DNA of 64,000 nucleotides from Myxococcales bacterium UBA1238 (GTDB lineage Bacteria > Myxococcota_A > Bradymonadia > UBA7976 > UBA1532). Of the stretch, positions 44,505 through 54,832 are shown in pieces (position 1 is the stretch's first letter; every line of letters starts with the position of its first letter). The notes under the pieces were generated by a model. The model was not told the origin of the DNA, searched no databases, and saw only the letters and a list, made by a program, of their open reading frames with translations. The DNA lies in contig DBWM01000010.1 of assembly GCA_002309015.1 (NCBI GenBank), positions 99,765 through 163,764 on the forward strand. The letters are read 5' to 3'. Made by a program: the position numbers and the translations under genes.

Positions 44505-47414
44505 TCAGTTTAAATGTCTGCGGATGATCCTGAGCATCGCATCGATGTCGAGAGGCTTGGCCAGATGGTCGTTCATGCCCGATGCGATGGCGCGCTTCCT
44601 GTCTTCTTCAAAGGCGTTTGCGGTCATGGCGATGATCGGGATGGTGGAAAGCGGGCAATCCTTAAGCTGACGAATCTTTTGCGTGGCCTCATAACCGTCC
44701 ATCACGGGCATCTGAATGTCCATCAGGATCACGTCATACTGACCCGCCTTGCCCTCTTCGATTTTCTGAACCGCTTCCTGGCCGTTTTCGGCCGTATCGA
44801 CTTCAAAACCAAAATCTTCCAGGAGTTCGACTGCGATCTCCCGATTGAGGGGGTTGTCTTCAGCAATCAAAATCCTGAGTCCCGTAAGATCATGGTCGAT
44901 TGAAAGCTCGCCTGGAGCGATAGAGTTTCTGCCCAAGCCTTCCACTTTATCGAATTCAAAGTCCAGTCGAACGGTGGTGCCGCGATCGACTTCGCTTGTG
45001 ATGGCGATCTGACCGCCGAGCAAGTCTACGAGATGCTTGACGATGGACATCCCAAGGCCCGTGCCGATCTCTTTGGATTCCGTCGTGGATCGTTCACGGG
45101 TGAACTGCTCGAAGATATGCTTTAAGAAGTCCTCACTCATGCCGATGCCGTCATCTTTTATGGTGAAGCGGAATGCGGCACGGCCGGGTATGGAAGCCTC
45201 CTGCTGCGCGATGGTGTATTGCACGTGACCGTTGGGGCGGGTGTATTTGATCGCGTTGCTCAGAATGTTTAACAGGATCTGGTTCAAATGCAGCTGGTCT
45301 GTACAGACGTTTGCAGCTTGAACGCCTGAAGCGTCGAATTTGAGTTCGATGCCTTTTTCGCTGGCCAGACTCTGCGCCATCGGAAGGATCATCGCGTTGC
45401 TCTTGAGCAAATCGACGGGCTGCCTGGAGATTTTAACGGCGCCGCTCTCTATGCGAGCCATATCGAGAACGTCGTTGATGAGTTTGGTGAGATGGGTGTT
45501 TGAAACGCCGATCTTGTCCAGATAATCGCTGAGCCGCTCCTTGTCGTCCTGGTGACGCTTGGCGAGTTCCGTAAAGCCCTTAATCGCGTTTAAGGGCGTA
45601 CGGATGTCGTGACTCATGTTAAACAGGAACGTCGACTTTGAACGGTTGGACGACTCTGCCTGCTCCTTTGCAATCCGCAGCTCGTTCTGGATTTGGGCTT
45701 CGTGCACAAAGGCTTCGGTGTTGTCGTGCTCAATCAAAACCGCGCATGTGCCTTCGGCGTTGGCCCTGATGTACTGCAATTCGCAGTTGCGGCGCACGCC
45801 GTTCGTGACCTCGGTAAAGTGAACCGAGAACTGGTCAGCGTTTTTGAGCTGTTCCCTCACGTAAGCGCGCGTTGTTTTGATGCGCACCTGAGCCCGCTCT
45901 TCTTCGGCGATGTCGCTGTTGACGTATTCCTCGATCGCTTCGTCGTAGCTGTGGATCGCACCGTAATGCGCGCGATAGCGATCGGTGGTCAGATGGGTCT
46001 GGCTGTAATCCGTTAAGAGATCGACGTAGTAAACGGCGGCAAAACTCTGCTTCAGCTTGTCGAAGACGATGATTTCCTCTTCATTCTGCTGGCGGCGCAG
46101 AACCTGAAGCTCGATCAAAGCGGCCACAAGCTTGGCGATCTGGTGATCTTCCTTTGAAAGCTTGAGATTGTCGATGCCCAAAAAGCCGTACATCTTGCCG
46201 TCTTTGACCGTAGGCAGCAGCGCCGTGCTCTCGACCTGGCAAAGCTTGAGGAACCCGATGCCGATGGGATCCGTCTCACGGTCGGCCCAGGCGAGATCGA
46301 GGTAATAGACGTCGAGTTTGGGGACGTGGTCGTACCAGTTATCGATATGCTCAATGGGGGCAGGGCGCAGAGGGAGCATCTGCGCTTCGCGATACGGTTG
46401 GGTGTAGATGTAATTGGGCTTGATGCAAGTGCGGCCGCGATCGGCTTCAAAGAGATAAGCTCTGTCGGCATCGTAATATTGAGTGAGCGCTTTTAAGAGC
46501 AGAAGGATCGTCTCTTCGGGTGAAGCCTGACTGCTGATCACGTCGAGCATCTCGTTGAAAACCTGCTTTTGCCTCAGTTCCGCCCTGATCTCTTCATCTT
46601 TGACCGCAAACCCGATCACGAACGTCTGCTTTTCGGCATCGACGAGGGCGCATTTGGCTTCGCAATAAAGGCCCTTTATGTTCCGATAAATCTGCGAGAT
46701 GGTGTGCCGCTTCTCCAGTTTCATGAGGAGATAGCTCTTCCTCAGGAAATTCCTCATCAGTTCACGGTCGTCCTCGATGACGCCGTTGTTGACATAGAGC
46801 AAGCAAGCCTGATCAAAGGTGAGCCCTTCATATCCCCGCTTAAAGATCCCCTGAATCCGCTCTGTCATCGAAAAACAGATGACCTGATCGCTGTTTGGCA
46901 GGGTGTAAGAAAGATCGCCATATTCCTGTGCCATGGCGCGCAGGATGTTGTTTACATGTTCGAGCATCTCCTCTCGCTTCACTTCTTCATCGATGCGCCG
47001 CGTCGTGTAAATGAAGCTTGTGGGCGAAATGGGCGATCCAATCACCTGAATCTGGTAATCATGGATCCCGATATGCTCGTTCATGCGAATTCTGAAGCTG
47101 AAAGGATTGCTGGTCTCCAGATGCTTGCGCGCGCCGTCTATGGTCAGGCATTCCTTGAACAGATCAGCGCTCTCCTTGTCGATGGCCTGGCTCAGAAAGG
47201 CGCTGAGCACGCCCACAGGGGATCGGATAATCGGCGTGAAGTCGTATTGAGGCAGCAAATCGGGACTGAGCTTGCAGAGCAGGAGAGTGTTGGTGGCCAA
47301 ATCGATGTAGAGCATCGATTCAAAGAGATTGGCGATGGATTCGAGGAACCCCTGAAGCGCATCGTCGCTCATCTCATTGCGGTACAGGATGGGTTTAAGC
47401 GTTTGCTGCGTCAT
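44505..47414 (-). CDS. Soluble hybrid histidine kinase with receiver domain (paralogue A)
   Basis: 969 residues, no transmembrane helix, so a cytosolic sensor. The N-terminal 290 residues are PAS-like with repeats of the same fold, about 300-460 is GAF-like ('YYDADRAYLFEADRGRTCI', 'GKMYGFLGIDNLKLS'), 470-580 another PAS-like unit, then the HisKA H-box 'FLFNMSHDIRTPLNAIKGFT' with His602, HATPase_c motifs (NILSNAIKYT, DDGIGMS, GTGLGMSIVK) and a C-terminal receiver with Asp899 (VILMDIQMP). It autophosphorylates and passes phosphate to its own receiver; the final output partner is not encoded nearby. Downstream-most of three tandem paralogues. Confidence 0.93.
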   Translation of the reverse strand: MTQQTLKPILYRNEMSDDALQGFLESIANLFESMLYIDLATNTLLLCKLSPDLLPQYDFTPIIRSPVGVLSAFLSQAIDKESADLFKECLTIDGARKHLETSNPFSFRIRMNEHIGIHDYQIQVIGSPISPTSFIYTTRRIDEEVKREEMLEHVNNILRAMAQEYGDLSYTLPNSDQVICFSMTERIQGIFKRGYEGLTFDQACLLYVNNGVIEDDRELMRNFLRKSYLLMKLEKRHTISQIYRNIKGLYCEAKCALVDAEKQTFVIGFAVKDEEIRAELRQKQVFNEMLDVISSQASPEETILLLLKALTQYYDADRAYLFEADRGRTCIKPNYIYTQPYREAQMLPLRPAPIEHIDNWYDHVPKLDVYYLDLAWADRETDPIGIGFLKLCQVESTALLPTVKDGKMYGFLGIDNLKLSKEDHQIAKLVAALIELQVLRRQQNEEEIIVFDKLKQSFAAVYYVDLLTDYSQTHLTTDRYRAHYGAIHSYDEAIEEYVNSDIAEEERAQVRIKTTRAYVREQLKNADQFSVHFTEVTNGVRRNCELQYIRANAEGTCAVLIEHDNTEAFVHEAQIQNELRIAKEQAESSNRSKSTFLFNMSHDIRTPLNAIKGFTELAKRHQDDKERLSDYLDKIGVSNTHLTKLINDVLDMARIESGAVKISRQPVDLLKSNAMILPMAQSLASEKGIELKFDASGVQAANVCTDQLHLNQILLNILSNAIKYTRPNGHVQYTIAQQEASIPGRAAFRFTIKDDGIGMSEDFLKHIFEQFTRERSTTESKEIGTGLGMSIVKHLVDLLGGQIAITSEVDRGTTVRLDFEFDKVEGLGRNSIAPGELSIDHDLTGLRILIAEDNPLNREIAVELLEDFGFEVDTAENGQEAVQKIEEGKAGQYDVILMDIQMPVMDGYEATQKIRQLKDCPLSTIPIIAMTANAFEEDRKRAIASGMNDHLAKPLDIDAMLRIIRRHLN

Positions 47415-47426
47415 GCTGTTCGCCTT

Positions 47427-50348
47427 TCAAAGCTTTTTTTTGCGAAGATGGCGTTTAATGGTGGCAATGGTGGCTTCGATGTTGATCGGCTTCGACAGGT
47501 GACCGTTCATGCCGGCCGCAATGGCGCGCATCTTGTCTTCTTCAAAGGCGTTGGCGGTCATGGCGATGATCGGCAGCTTCGACTGATGATCGAGCTTTAA
47601 CTGACGAATCTTTTCGGTGGCCGTATAACCGTCCATCACGGGCATCTGAATGTCCATTAAGACCACGTCATATTCACCCGGCGCCGATGCAGCGATTTTA
47701 TCGAGCGCTTCCTGCCCGTTCTCGGCTGTATCGACTTCAAAGCCAGAATCTTCCAAAAGTTCGACTGCAATCTCCCTGTTCAAAGCGTTGTCTTCCACAA
47801 CCAGAATCGTGACCCCTACAAGCGAAGCGTCGATTAAGACCTGGCTGTCGGAGATCGAAGCTCTGACCGCATCGTCGATCACTTCAAACTGAATGTCGAT
47901 CTCAACGGTGGTGCCCTTGTTGAGCTCGCTCCTGATGGAGATCTCACCGCCCATTAAGTTGACCAGGTTCTTGACGATGGACATGCCAAGGCCCGTGCCC
48001 GTGATGCCGCTCTCCGTACTGGACTTGGCACGGGTAAACTGATCGTAGATATGCTGCAGGAAGTCCTCACTCATGCCCACGCCGTCGTCTTTAACGGTGA
48101 ACTTGTAGAGGGCAGCACCCTTGTGATCGATCTCAAACTGCTCGATGGAATAATCGACGTGACCTTTGGGTCGGGTATATTTTACGGCGTTGCTTAATAT
48201 GTTTAACAAGACCTGATTCAAATGCAGGGGATCGGTATAGACATCGATATTCTGAAGCCGGCTTGTGTCGAAGGTGAACGTGATGTCTTTATCGGCGGCC
48301 ATATTCTGGATCATCGGAAGGATCTGACGGCTGCTCTGAAGCAGATCGACGGGAATCCTGGAGATCGTAACGGCACCGCTCTCGATGCGAGCCATATCGA
48401 GGATGTCGTTAATCAGTTTGATGAGATGTTCGCTCGACGCTTCGATCTTGTCTAAATAATCGTTGAGCCGAAGCTGGTTTTCATGATGTCGCTTGGCGAG
48501 TTCCGTAAAGCCTTTAATGGCGTTTAAGGGCGTGCGGATGTCGTGACTCATGTTAAACAGGAACGTCGACTTTGCACGGCTCGCCATCTCTGCCTGGTGC
48601 TTTGCAATCTTTAATTCGTTCTGGATCTCCAGTTCATGCATAAAGGCTTCGGTGTTGTCGATGACCACGAAAACCGCGCATGTGCCTTCGGGATTCGCCC
48701 TGATGAACTGCATTTCGCAGTTGCGCCTGACGCCATCGATGAGCTCTGCATAGTGAACCGAGAACCGTTCATTGTTTTTGAGCTGCAGCATCACGTAATC
48801 GGGAGCCATCTGAATGTGGCACATGGCCCGATCTTCTTCGGCAATGTCCTGATCGATGTATTGCTGCTTTGATTTGCTGTAGCTGTAGACCGTACCGTAT
48901 TTGGCGCGATAGCGATCGCTTGAAATATAAGTGGTGCTGCGATCTGCGAGGAAATCGGCATAATAAACGGCGTCAAAGCTCTTCTTGAGCTTGTCGAAGA
49001 CGATGGTTTCCTCGTCGCTGAGCTGGCGGCGCAGAAGTTCAAGCTCGATCAGAGAGGCGATGAGCTTGATCGTCTTCTGATCGTCGCTCGAAAGCCTGAC
49101 GTTGTCGACGCCCAAAAAGCCCTTCACACGGCCTTCCCTGATCGAAGGCACCGAAAACATGTTGCTGACTTTTCTGCGCCTGAGCAGATCGAGGGCAGCC
49201 GGCTCCTTTTCAGTCTCCGGATCGTCGCAGGCGATGTAATAAGCGTCCTGTACTTTGGCATTTGCAGCCCAGTTATCGAGATTCTCGATCGGTTCAGGCG
49301 CGAGGATGTGCAGCTCTTCGGGACAATTGGGATCCAGATACTGATAGGAACAACGCACACAGGTCCGGCCGTGATCGACTTCATAATAATAAGCCCGATC
49401 CGCACGGTAATATTGAACCAGCGCTTCCAGAAGCTGAGAGATCGCCTTTTCGGGAGAAGACTCTTCGCTCAGCACCTGAAGCATTTGACTGATGATGCGC
49501 TGTTGGTTGAGCTCATTTCTGATCTCTTCATCCTTCACCGCAAACCCGATAACGAATGTATTCTCTTCAGCACTGGCCAGCGCGCATTTCACTTCGCAAT
49601 AGCGATCCTGTTCATTCAAATAGATGCGCGTGACCACGCGATGCTTCTTTACAAGCTTGAGCAGGTTGCTGACGGTCAGGAATGCCCTCATCGATTCCTT
49701 GTCTACATCCTTTACACAGTTGTTGACGTAGATCGCGAGCCCCTGATCGGTGGTCAATCCTTTGAACTGATGGTTGAAGACCGCGCTGATCCGCTTTGTG
49801 GTCGAATAGGAGACGAAGCTTTCACTGCCCGGCAGGGTGTAATAGAGATCGGTATATTCCTGAGCCATCGCGCACAACATGTTGTTGATGTGCGCCAGCA
49901 TCTCCTCCCGCTGGATTTCCCGATCGACGCAGCGCGTACCGTAAAGGAAGGCTGTCGGACAGGAAAACGATCGATTGATATGGATTTTGTAGTGATGCAA
50001 TTCGTTGCTGTGGTTGACGTGCATGACAAACGAATACTCGTTTTTATCGCCCAGAAGCTTGTTTACGCCATCCAGTTCAAAGCATTCGCTGAGGATCTTC
50101 CGGCCTTCAGGATCCGCATAACGGCTTAAAACGTCCTTCATCACCTGAATCGGCGATCTGTTTAAAATCGCGGTCCTGATATCGGGATCAAAAAAGGAAC
50201 TGAGCTTGAGCAGCAGGATTTCATCGCTGGCCAAATCGATGAAGATCATGGAACTGTAGGAACTGGCAAACGCCTCAAGCAATCCTCTCGCGTTTACGTC
50301 GTTTAACCTGCTGGAAACAAAGCCTTCGTCAGCGGTGAATTGCTGCAT
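47427..50348 (-). CDS. Soluble hybrid histidine kinase with receiver domain (paralogue B)
   Basis: 973 residues with the same domain order as its neighbours and the phosphoacceptor again at His602. H-box, N-box (NILSNAVKYT), G-boxes and receiver (VVLMDIQMPVMDG) are intact. The N-terminal sensory part differs more from paralogues A and C than the kinase part does, so the three probably detect different signals. ATG 50348; 12 bp separate its stop from paralogue A's start, so the two are co-transcribed. No membrane segment. Confidence 0.93.
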   Translation of the reverse strand: MQQFTADEGFVSSRLNDVNARGLLEAFASSYSSMIFIDLASDEILLLKLSSFFDPDIRTAILNRSPIQVMKDVLSRYADPEGRKILSECFELDGVNKLLGDKNEYSFVMHVNHSNELHHYKIHINRSFSCPTAFLYGTRCVDREIQREEMLAHINNMLCAMAQEYTDLYYTLPGSESFVSYSTTKRISAVFNHQFKGLTTDQGLAIYVNNCVKDVDKESMRAFLTVSNLLKLVKKHRVVTRIYLNEQDRYCEVKCALASAEENTFVIGFAVKDEEIRNELNQQRIISQMLQVLSEESSPEKAISQLLEALVQYYRADRAYYYEVDHGRTCVRCSYQYLDPNCPEELHILAPEPIENLDNWAANAKVQDAYYIACDDPETEKEPAALDLLRRRKVSNMFSVPSIREGRVKGFLGVDNVRLSSDDQKTIKLIASLIELELLRRQLSDEETIVFDKLKKSFDAVYYADFLADRSTTYISSDRYRAKYGTVYSYSKSKQQYIDQDIAEEDRAMCHIQMAPDYVMLQLKNNERFSVHYAELIDGVRRNCEMQFIRANPEGTCAVFVVIDNTEAFMHELEIQNELKIAKHQAEMASRAKSTFLFNMSHDIRTPLNAIKGFTELAKRHHENQLRLNDYLDKIEASSEHLIKLINDILDMARIESGAVTISRIPVDLLQSSRQILPMIQNMAADKDITFTFDTSRLQNIDVYTDPLHLNQVLLNILSNAVKYTRPKGHVDYSIEQFEIDHKGAALYKFTVKDDGVGMSEDFLQHIYDQFTRAKSSTESGITGTGLGMSIVKNLVNLMGGEISIRSELNKGTTVEIDIQFEVIDDAVRASISDSQVLIDASLVGVTILVVEDNALNREIAVELLEDSGFEVDTAENGQEALDKIAASAPGEYDVVLMDIQMPVMDGYTATEKIRQLKLDHQSKLPIIAMTANAFEEDKMRAIAAGMNGHLSKPINIEATIATIKRHLRKKKL

Positions 50349-50456
50349 TCTGCGTTTTCTCCGGGGGCGTTCCCCTCAAACGAAGGCGCCTTTAAGCGCC
50401 TTCCAAATCGTTTCAAACTGTGTCTTAAAACGCTTTTGCTGCTTTTGAAAAGTCTT

Positions 50457-53387
50457 TTAATGCGCCGTAAATGAAGTTTTATGAAGGTAGCGCCGGATGG
50501 TCTCGATGGTGGCATCGATGTTGATGGGCTTCGATAAATGGTCGTTCATGCCGGCTGCAATGGCGCGCTGCCTGTCTTCTTCAAAGGCGTTGGCGGTCAT
50601 GGCGATGATCGGAATGGTGGAAAGCGGGCAATCCTTAAGGCTTCGAATCCGCTGCGTGGCCTGATAACCGTCCATCACGGGCATTTGAATGTCCATCAGG
50701 ATCACGTCATATTGCCCCGGCTTGCCGTCTTTGATTTTTTGAACCGCTTCTTCTCCGTTCTCAGCGGTGTCGACCTCAAAACCTGCATCTTCCAGCAGCT
50801 CGACTGCGATCTCCCTGTTTAAAGGATTGTCTTCTGTAACCAGAATCCTGACACCCACCATCCGCGCATTGAGATCGATTTTGCTTTCGGAGAGTGAATC
50901 GCGCTCCTGCTGGTCTACAACCTGGAAGTTGAAGTTCAGCCTGATGGTGGTGCCGCTGTCGACTTCGCTTTCGATGGAGATCTCACCGTCCATTAAGTCC
51001 ACAAGCTGCCTGACGATGGACATGCCCAGGCCCGTGCCGATGATGCCGCTTTCGGTGGTGCTCTTTTCCCGCGAAAACTGATCGTAAATATGCTGCAAAA
51101 ACTCCGGGGTCATGCCCACGCCGTCATCTTTAACGGTAAACAGGTATGAAGCCTGGCCCGCATGGACCGGTTTCGTCTGCACAATGCTGTATTCCACGTG
51201 ACCGCCGGGACGGGTGTATTTAATGGCGTTGCTCAGAAGATTTAACAGGATCTCATTCAAATGCAGATGGTCGCTGTACACATTTGTGTTTTGAACCCGG
51301 CTTGCATCAAACCTGAACTCGATGCCCTTTTCGCTGGCCATGCTCTGGATCATCGGGACGATCATCTGGCTGGTCTTGACCAGGTTGACGGGCAGATTGG
51401 TGATCGTGACGGCGCCGCTCTCTATGCGAGCCATATCGAGAACGTCGTTAATGAGCTTAATCAAATGGGCGTTGGAAACGTCGATCTTGTCTAAGTAATC
51501 GTTGAGCCGTTCCTTGTCTTCCTGATGGCGCTTGGCGAGTTCCGTAAAGCCCTTAATGGCGTTCAGAGGCGTACGGATGTCGTGACTCATGTTAAACAGG
51601 AACGTCGACTTTGCACGGCTTGCGGCCTCTGCCTGATCCTTGGCCTGCCGCAACTCGTTCTGGATCTCGACTTCGTGCATCACCACATCGGTGTTGTCTA
51701 TACCGCAAAGCACAGCGCATGTGCCTTCGTTGTTGGCGCGGATAAACTGGATTTCCTGATTGTGCCTGTGCCCGTAGCTGATATCGATAAAGCTCACCGA
51801 GTAGAGCTCATTGTTTTTCAGCTGCCCGATAACATATTCCGGGATTGTTTTTTGCCTTACGCGTTCCCGGTCTTCCTCGGCGACGCAATTTTCAATGTAT
51901 TTGTTGATGGTATCGATGTAACTCGTGGCTACACCGTAGCCCGGACGGTAATGATCGTTGGTGGCGTAGGTGCGCAGATAATCGGTCTTGAGATTGGCAT
52001 AGCTCAAAGCGGTAAAGGTCTTGGTCATCTTGTTTAAGATGATTTGTTCCTCTTCATCCTGCTTGCTGCGCAGGAATTCAAGGTCAATGATGACGGATAA
52101 AAGCTTGAGCATCTTTTCGTCATCAATCGTCGACCTGGGATTATCGATGCCCACAAAGCCGGTGACTTCGCCGTGACTGATTAAAGGCATGCCCATAAAC
52201 GACTGGATGCTGTGGCGATTGAGCGTAGCGTGCAAAGGCTCGTAACTGGCGTCTTCGGCCTCAAGCAGGTTGAGCGTGATCAAACCCTGTTTCTTGAATG
52301 TGACTAACCATGGCTCCACTTCGCTGATGGGCATGGTTGTGGTCGCTTCCGTTTGTTCCGGCACGTCAGGCTTTCGGTATTCAAATGAACGATGGATGCA
52401 GGCCTGCCCCTGATCCACTTCATACAAATACGCCCTGTCGGCTGAATAATAATGAGCCGCTGTCTGCAAAAGCTGATCGATCGCTTTGCTGGCATCGGTT
52501 TCTTCATACAAAAGTCTGAGCACATCTGTAAATTTGCGCTGTTGTTCAAGTCGTTCGCGGACTTCTTCATCCTTAATCGTGAACCCGAGCACGAACGCAT
52601 CGATGTTTTCATTGACGCGCGCGCATTTCATTTCGCCGTAGCGACCCGATTCGTTCAAATAGATATGCGTAAAAGTAGGGGTCTTCCTTAACTTCTTGAT
52701 CAGATTCTTCGGGTCTAAAAACCGCCTCATCGATTCACGTTCTGTAGGATGTATACAGTTGTCTACATAGAGGTGATAGGCCTTGCTGTAGTTCATTCCA
52801 TTAAAGTTATTGCTGAAGAACGATTTGATCCTGCTCGTTCCGCTGAACGACAAGATCTTGTCGTCGCTGGTCGTGATGTAATAAATGCTGGTGTATTCCT
52901 GTGCTAGGGCGCTCAGAACATCATCGTAGCGATTGAGCAGTTCCTGCCTTTGCAATTCTTCGTCGATACAGCGCGTGGTGACCACGTAGTTTGCCTGACA
53001 ACTCTGCGAACCCAGGATTTGAACGCGATAATGATGGGGAAGACCGTCCTCATTCAGATGCAGCACGAAGGTATGCAACTTTTCGCTGCCTACAAGCTTC
53101 TGAGCGCTCTCTAATTTTAAGATTTCGATGAGTTGTTCATAAGTTTTTGGATCTGCATATTGCCTGGCAAAGGCCTTCAGCTTCTCGATAGGCGAGAGTT
53201 CTTTGTCGAGACTGCTCAGATGCTGTTCGAGCCTGGGACTGAGCTTGATAAACGTGAGCGAGTGATTGTTGAGATTGAGATAAAACATCGAATCGTAGAG
53301 ATTTGCAAAAGATTCGATAAATCCTTGAAATTCCGTCTGATCCCATTGCGGATGATGGATGGTGGGTTCTGAATTTTCCTGAGACAT
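50457..53387 (-). CDS. Soluble hybrid histidine kinase with receiver domain (paralogue C)
   Basis: 976 residues, phosphoacceptor His602 once more. Kinase and receiver motifs are complete (NLLSNAIKYT, DDGVGMT, GTGLGMSIVRQL, VILMDIQMPVMDG). The GAF-like region contains 'YYSADRAYLYEVDQGQACI' and 'GEVTGFVGIDNPRS'. ATG 53387; 108 bp lie between its stop and paralogue B, so promoter or leader sequence may be present there. The receiver and ATPase segments are nearly identical to paralogue A in places, implying recent duplication or gene conversion. Confidence 0.93.
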   Translation of the reverse strand: MSQENSEPTIHHPQWDQTEFQGFIESFANLYDSMFYLNLNNHSLTFIKLSPRLEQHLSSLDKELSPIEKLKAFARQYADPKTYEQLIEILKLESAQKLVGSEKLHTFVLHLNEDGLPHHYRVQILGSQSCQANYVVTTRCIDEELQRQELLNRYDDVLSALAQEYTSIYYITTSDDKILSFSGTSRIKSFFSNNFNGMNYSKAYHLYVDNCIHPTERESMRRFLDPKNLIKKLRKTPTFTHIYLNESGRYGEMKCARVNENIDAFVLGFTIKDEEVRERLEQQRKFTDVLRLLYEETDASKAIDQLLQTAAHYYSADRAYLYEVDQGQACIHRSFEYRKPDVPEQTEATTTMPISEVEPWLVTFKKQGLITLNLLEAEDASYEPLHATLNRHSIQSFMGMPLISHGEVTGFVGIDNPRSTIDDEKMLKLLSVIIDLEFLRSKQDEEEQIILNKMTKTFTALSYANLKTDYLRTYATNDHYRPGYGVATSYIDTINKYIENCVAEEDRERVRQKTIPEYVIGQLKNNELYSVSFIDISYGHRHNQEIQFIRANNEGTCAVLCGIDNTDVVMHEVEIQNELRQAKDQAEAASRAKSTFLFNMSHDIRTPLNAIKGFTELAKRHQEDKERLNDYLDKIDVSNAHLIKLINDVLDMARIESGAVTITNLPVNLVKTSQMIVPMIQSMASEKGIEFRFDASRVQNTNVYSDHLHLNEILLNLLSNAIKYTRPGGHVEYSIVQTKPVHAGQASYLFTVKDDGVGMTPEFLQHIYDQFSREKSTTESGIIGTGLGMSIVRQLVDLMDGEISIESEVDSGTTIRLNFNFQVVDQQERDSLSESKIDLNARMVGVRILVTEDNPLNREIAVELLEDAGFEVDTAENGEEAVQKIKDGKPGQYDVILMDIQMPVMDGYQATQRIRSLKDCPLSTIPIIAMTANAFEEDRQRAIAAGMNDHLSKPINIDATIETIRRYLHKTSFTAH

Positions 53388-53546
53388 AGCTGCATCCTGA
53401 TTAAAAAAATGAATGATTTTACCCGCGATCGCTCTGCCCGGTGCGCGATCGAAAGGCTGTACTTTAAATGAGTTGCGGATGGGTTCAAAGGAGTTTTTGC
53501 CCGCCAGGCGGTGGAAAATGAGGCCAAAGAAGGCGTCAGCGCGCGG

Positions 53547-54704
53547 TTAAAAGATCGCTTTGTTGCCTTGAATGTAGGCTTCGAGCAGTTTGTAGCTTTC
53601 TTCGAGAGCGAAGAGATCGATCGATTCGCCGGGACGATGGGCTTCCTCGGGATCGCCTGGTCCAAAATTGATGGCGGGCACTCCAAGCTCCGCGAGGCGC
53701 GCGACGTCGGTCCAGGCCTGCTTGGCTTTGGTCTGAAGCGATAGAGCATCGATCAGCTGCCGGACGGCGGGCTCATTTAAGAAGCAGGGCGCTGAAGGGC
53801 AGAGATCCGTAAAGCGCAGCGTGAAATGGCTGGCGTTTGCAGTCACAAAATCCTGCACGCGAAGCTTCGCTTCTTCGATCGGGACGCCCGGTGCAAAGCG
53901 GTGGTTGAGATTGAGCGTAAAAACATCGGGGATGGCATTCCGCGACCGGCCTCCATGAGCGATCGTTGCGGAAATACTCTCGCGATAAAGAAAACCGTCA
54001 CAGATGCGATCGACAGGTTTAAGCGCCGCTAAGGCACAAAGCAGGGGACCCGCGGCATGGATCGCGTTTTCACCGAGCCAGGGCTTCGCGCTGTGAGCCG
54101 ACTTTCCCAAAAAATCGACCTCTGCATGCAGCGTGCCCATACATCCGAGCTCCGCCTTGTTCGACGTAGGCTCCAGAAAGAGCGCAAGCCTCTGGACAGA
54201 GCGATCTTTGATCATCGACTTCAGGGGATCCTGCGGCAAAAGCTCCAGAAGCCCGTTTTCGAGAAAGGGCCCTTCCTCGCGCGCGTAATACACGAAGCAA
54301 AGATCAAAGGGCAGAGCGCTCCGGACGGATGGATCTGCAAACGCCTGCATCAGAGCGATCATCACCGCGACGCCCCCCTTCATATCGCTCGATCCGAGCC
54401 CGTAAAGGCGGTCCTGCTCTACGTAAACGCCGTCTGGTGAAGGGCGGTCGGCGATCGCTTTGCTGCGCGCAACGGTATCGATATGCCCGAACAGCCATAA
54501 CTGCGGCTTTTTTGTGAGGGATGGACCGTGAGAAAAGAGGGATTCACTGCAAAAGATGAGGTTGTTCCCGATGCGCCTGCAGGGCCAGAGGGGCGAAAGC
54601 AGGCCTTCGATGTAACCGGCGATCTCTGCTTCGTGACCGATGACCGATTCGATGCTGCAAAGGGTTTGCAGAAGCGCCGTCAGACTGTGGATGTCGTGCG
54701 TCAT
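53547..54704 (-). CDS. dapE: M20 metallopeptidase, probable succinyl-diaminopimelate desuccinylase
   Basis: 385 residues. M20 family metal ligands and catalysts are visible: 'LFGHIDTVAR' (His74, Asp76), 'GLGSSDMKGGVAV' (Asp107), 'YAREEGPF' (Glu143/Glu144), 'LFLEPTSNKAELG' and the terminal 'DPEEAHRPGESI'. The lid domain contains 'GKSAHSAKPWLGENAIHAA'. Motifs fit the DapE form seen in actinobacteria and myxobacteria, which removes succinate from N-succinyl-LL-diaminopimelate in lysine and peptidoglycan synthesis. Acetylornithine deacetylase is the main alternative. It sits between the Hsp70-SUMF1 gene and the kinases with no other lysine genes. Confidence 0.82.
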   Translation of the reverse strand: MTHDIHSLTALLQTLCSIESVIGHEAEIAGYIEGLLSPLWPCRRIGNNLIFCSESLFSHGPSLTKKPQLWLFGHIDTVARSKAIADRPSPDGVYVEQDRLYGLGSSDMKGGVAVMIALMQAFADPSVRSALPFDLCFVYYAREEGPFLENGLLELLPQDPLKSMIKDRSVQRLALFLEPTSNKAELGCMGTLHAEVDFLGKSAHSAKPWLGENAIHAAGPLLCALAALKPVDRICDGFLYRESISATIAHGGRSRNAIPDVFTLNLNHRFAPGVPIEEAKLRVQDFVTANASHFTLRFTDLCPSAPCFLNEPAVRQLIDALSLQTKAKQAWTDVARLAELGVPAINFGPGDPEEAHRPGESIDLFALEESYKLLEAYIQGNKAIF

Positions 54705-54832
54705 GAAGTTTTGTAAGCTTAAAGCATGCGGTGTTTGAGGTGGCGTTTGGAGGAATGCGCTTTGATGCGATGTTGGTCGCGAGAAGCAGACAGAATGCTT
54801 GAGAGATCTTCTTTAAAAGCGATGAATGCGCG

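Noticed and set aside
46569..47600. 343-residue open frame antisense to hybrid kinase A and the start of the B/A junction
   Set aside because: It mirrors the kinase gene, which has clear domains; the frame is a codon-usage shadow.
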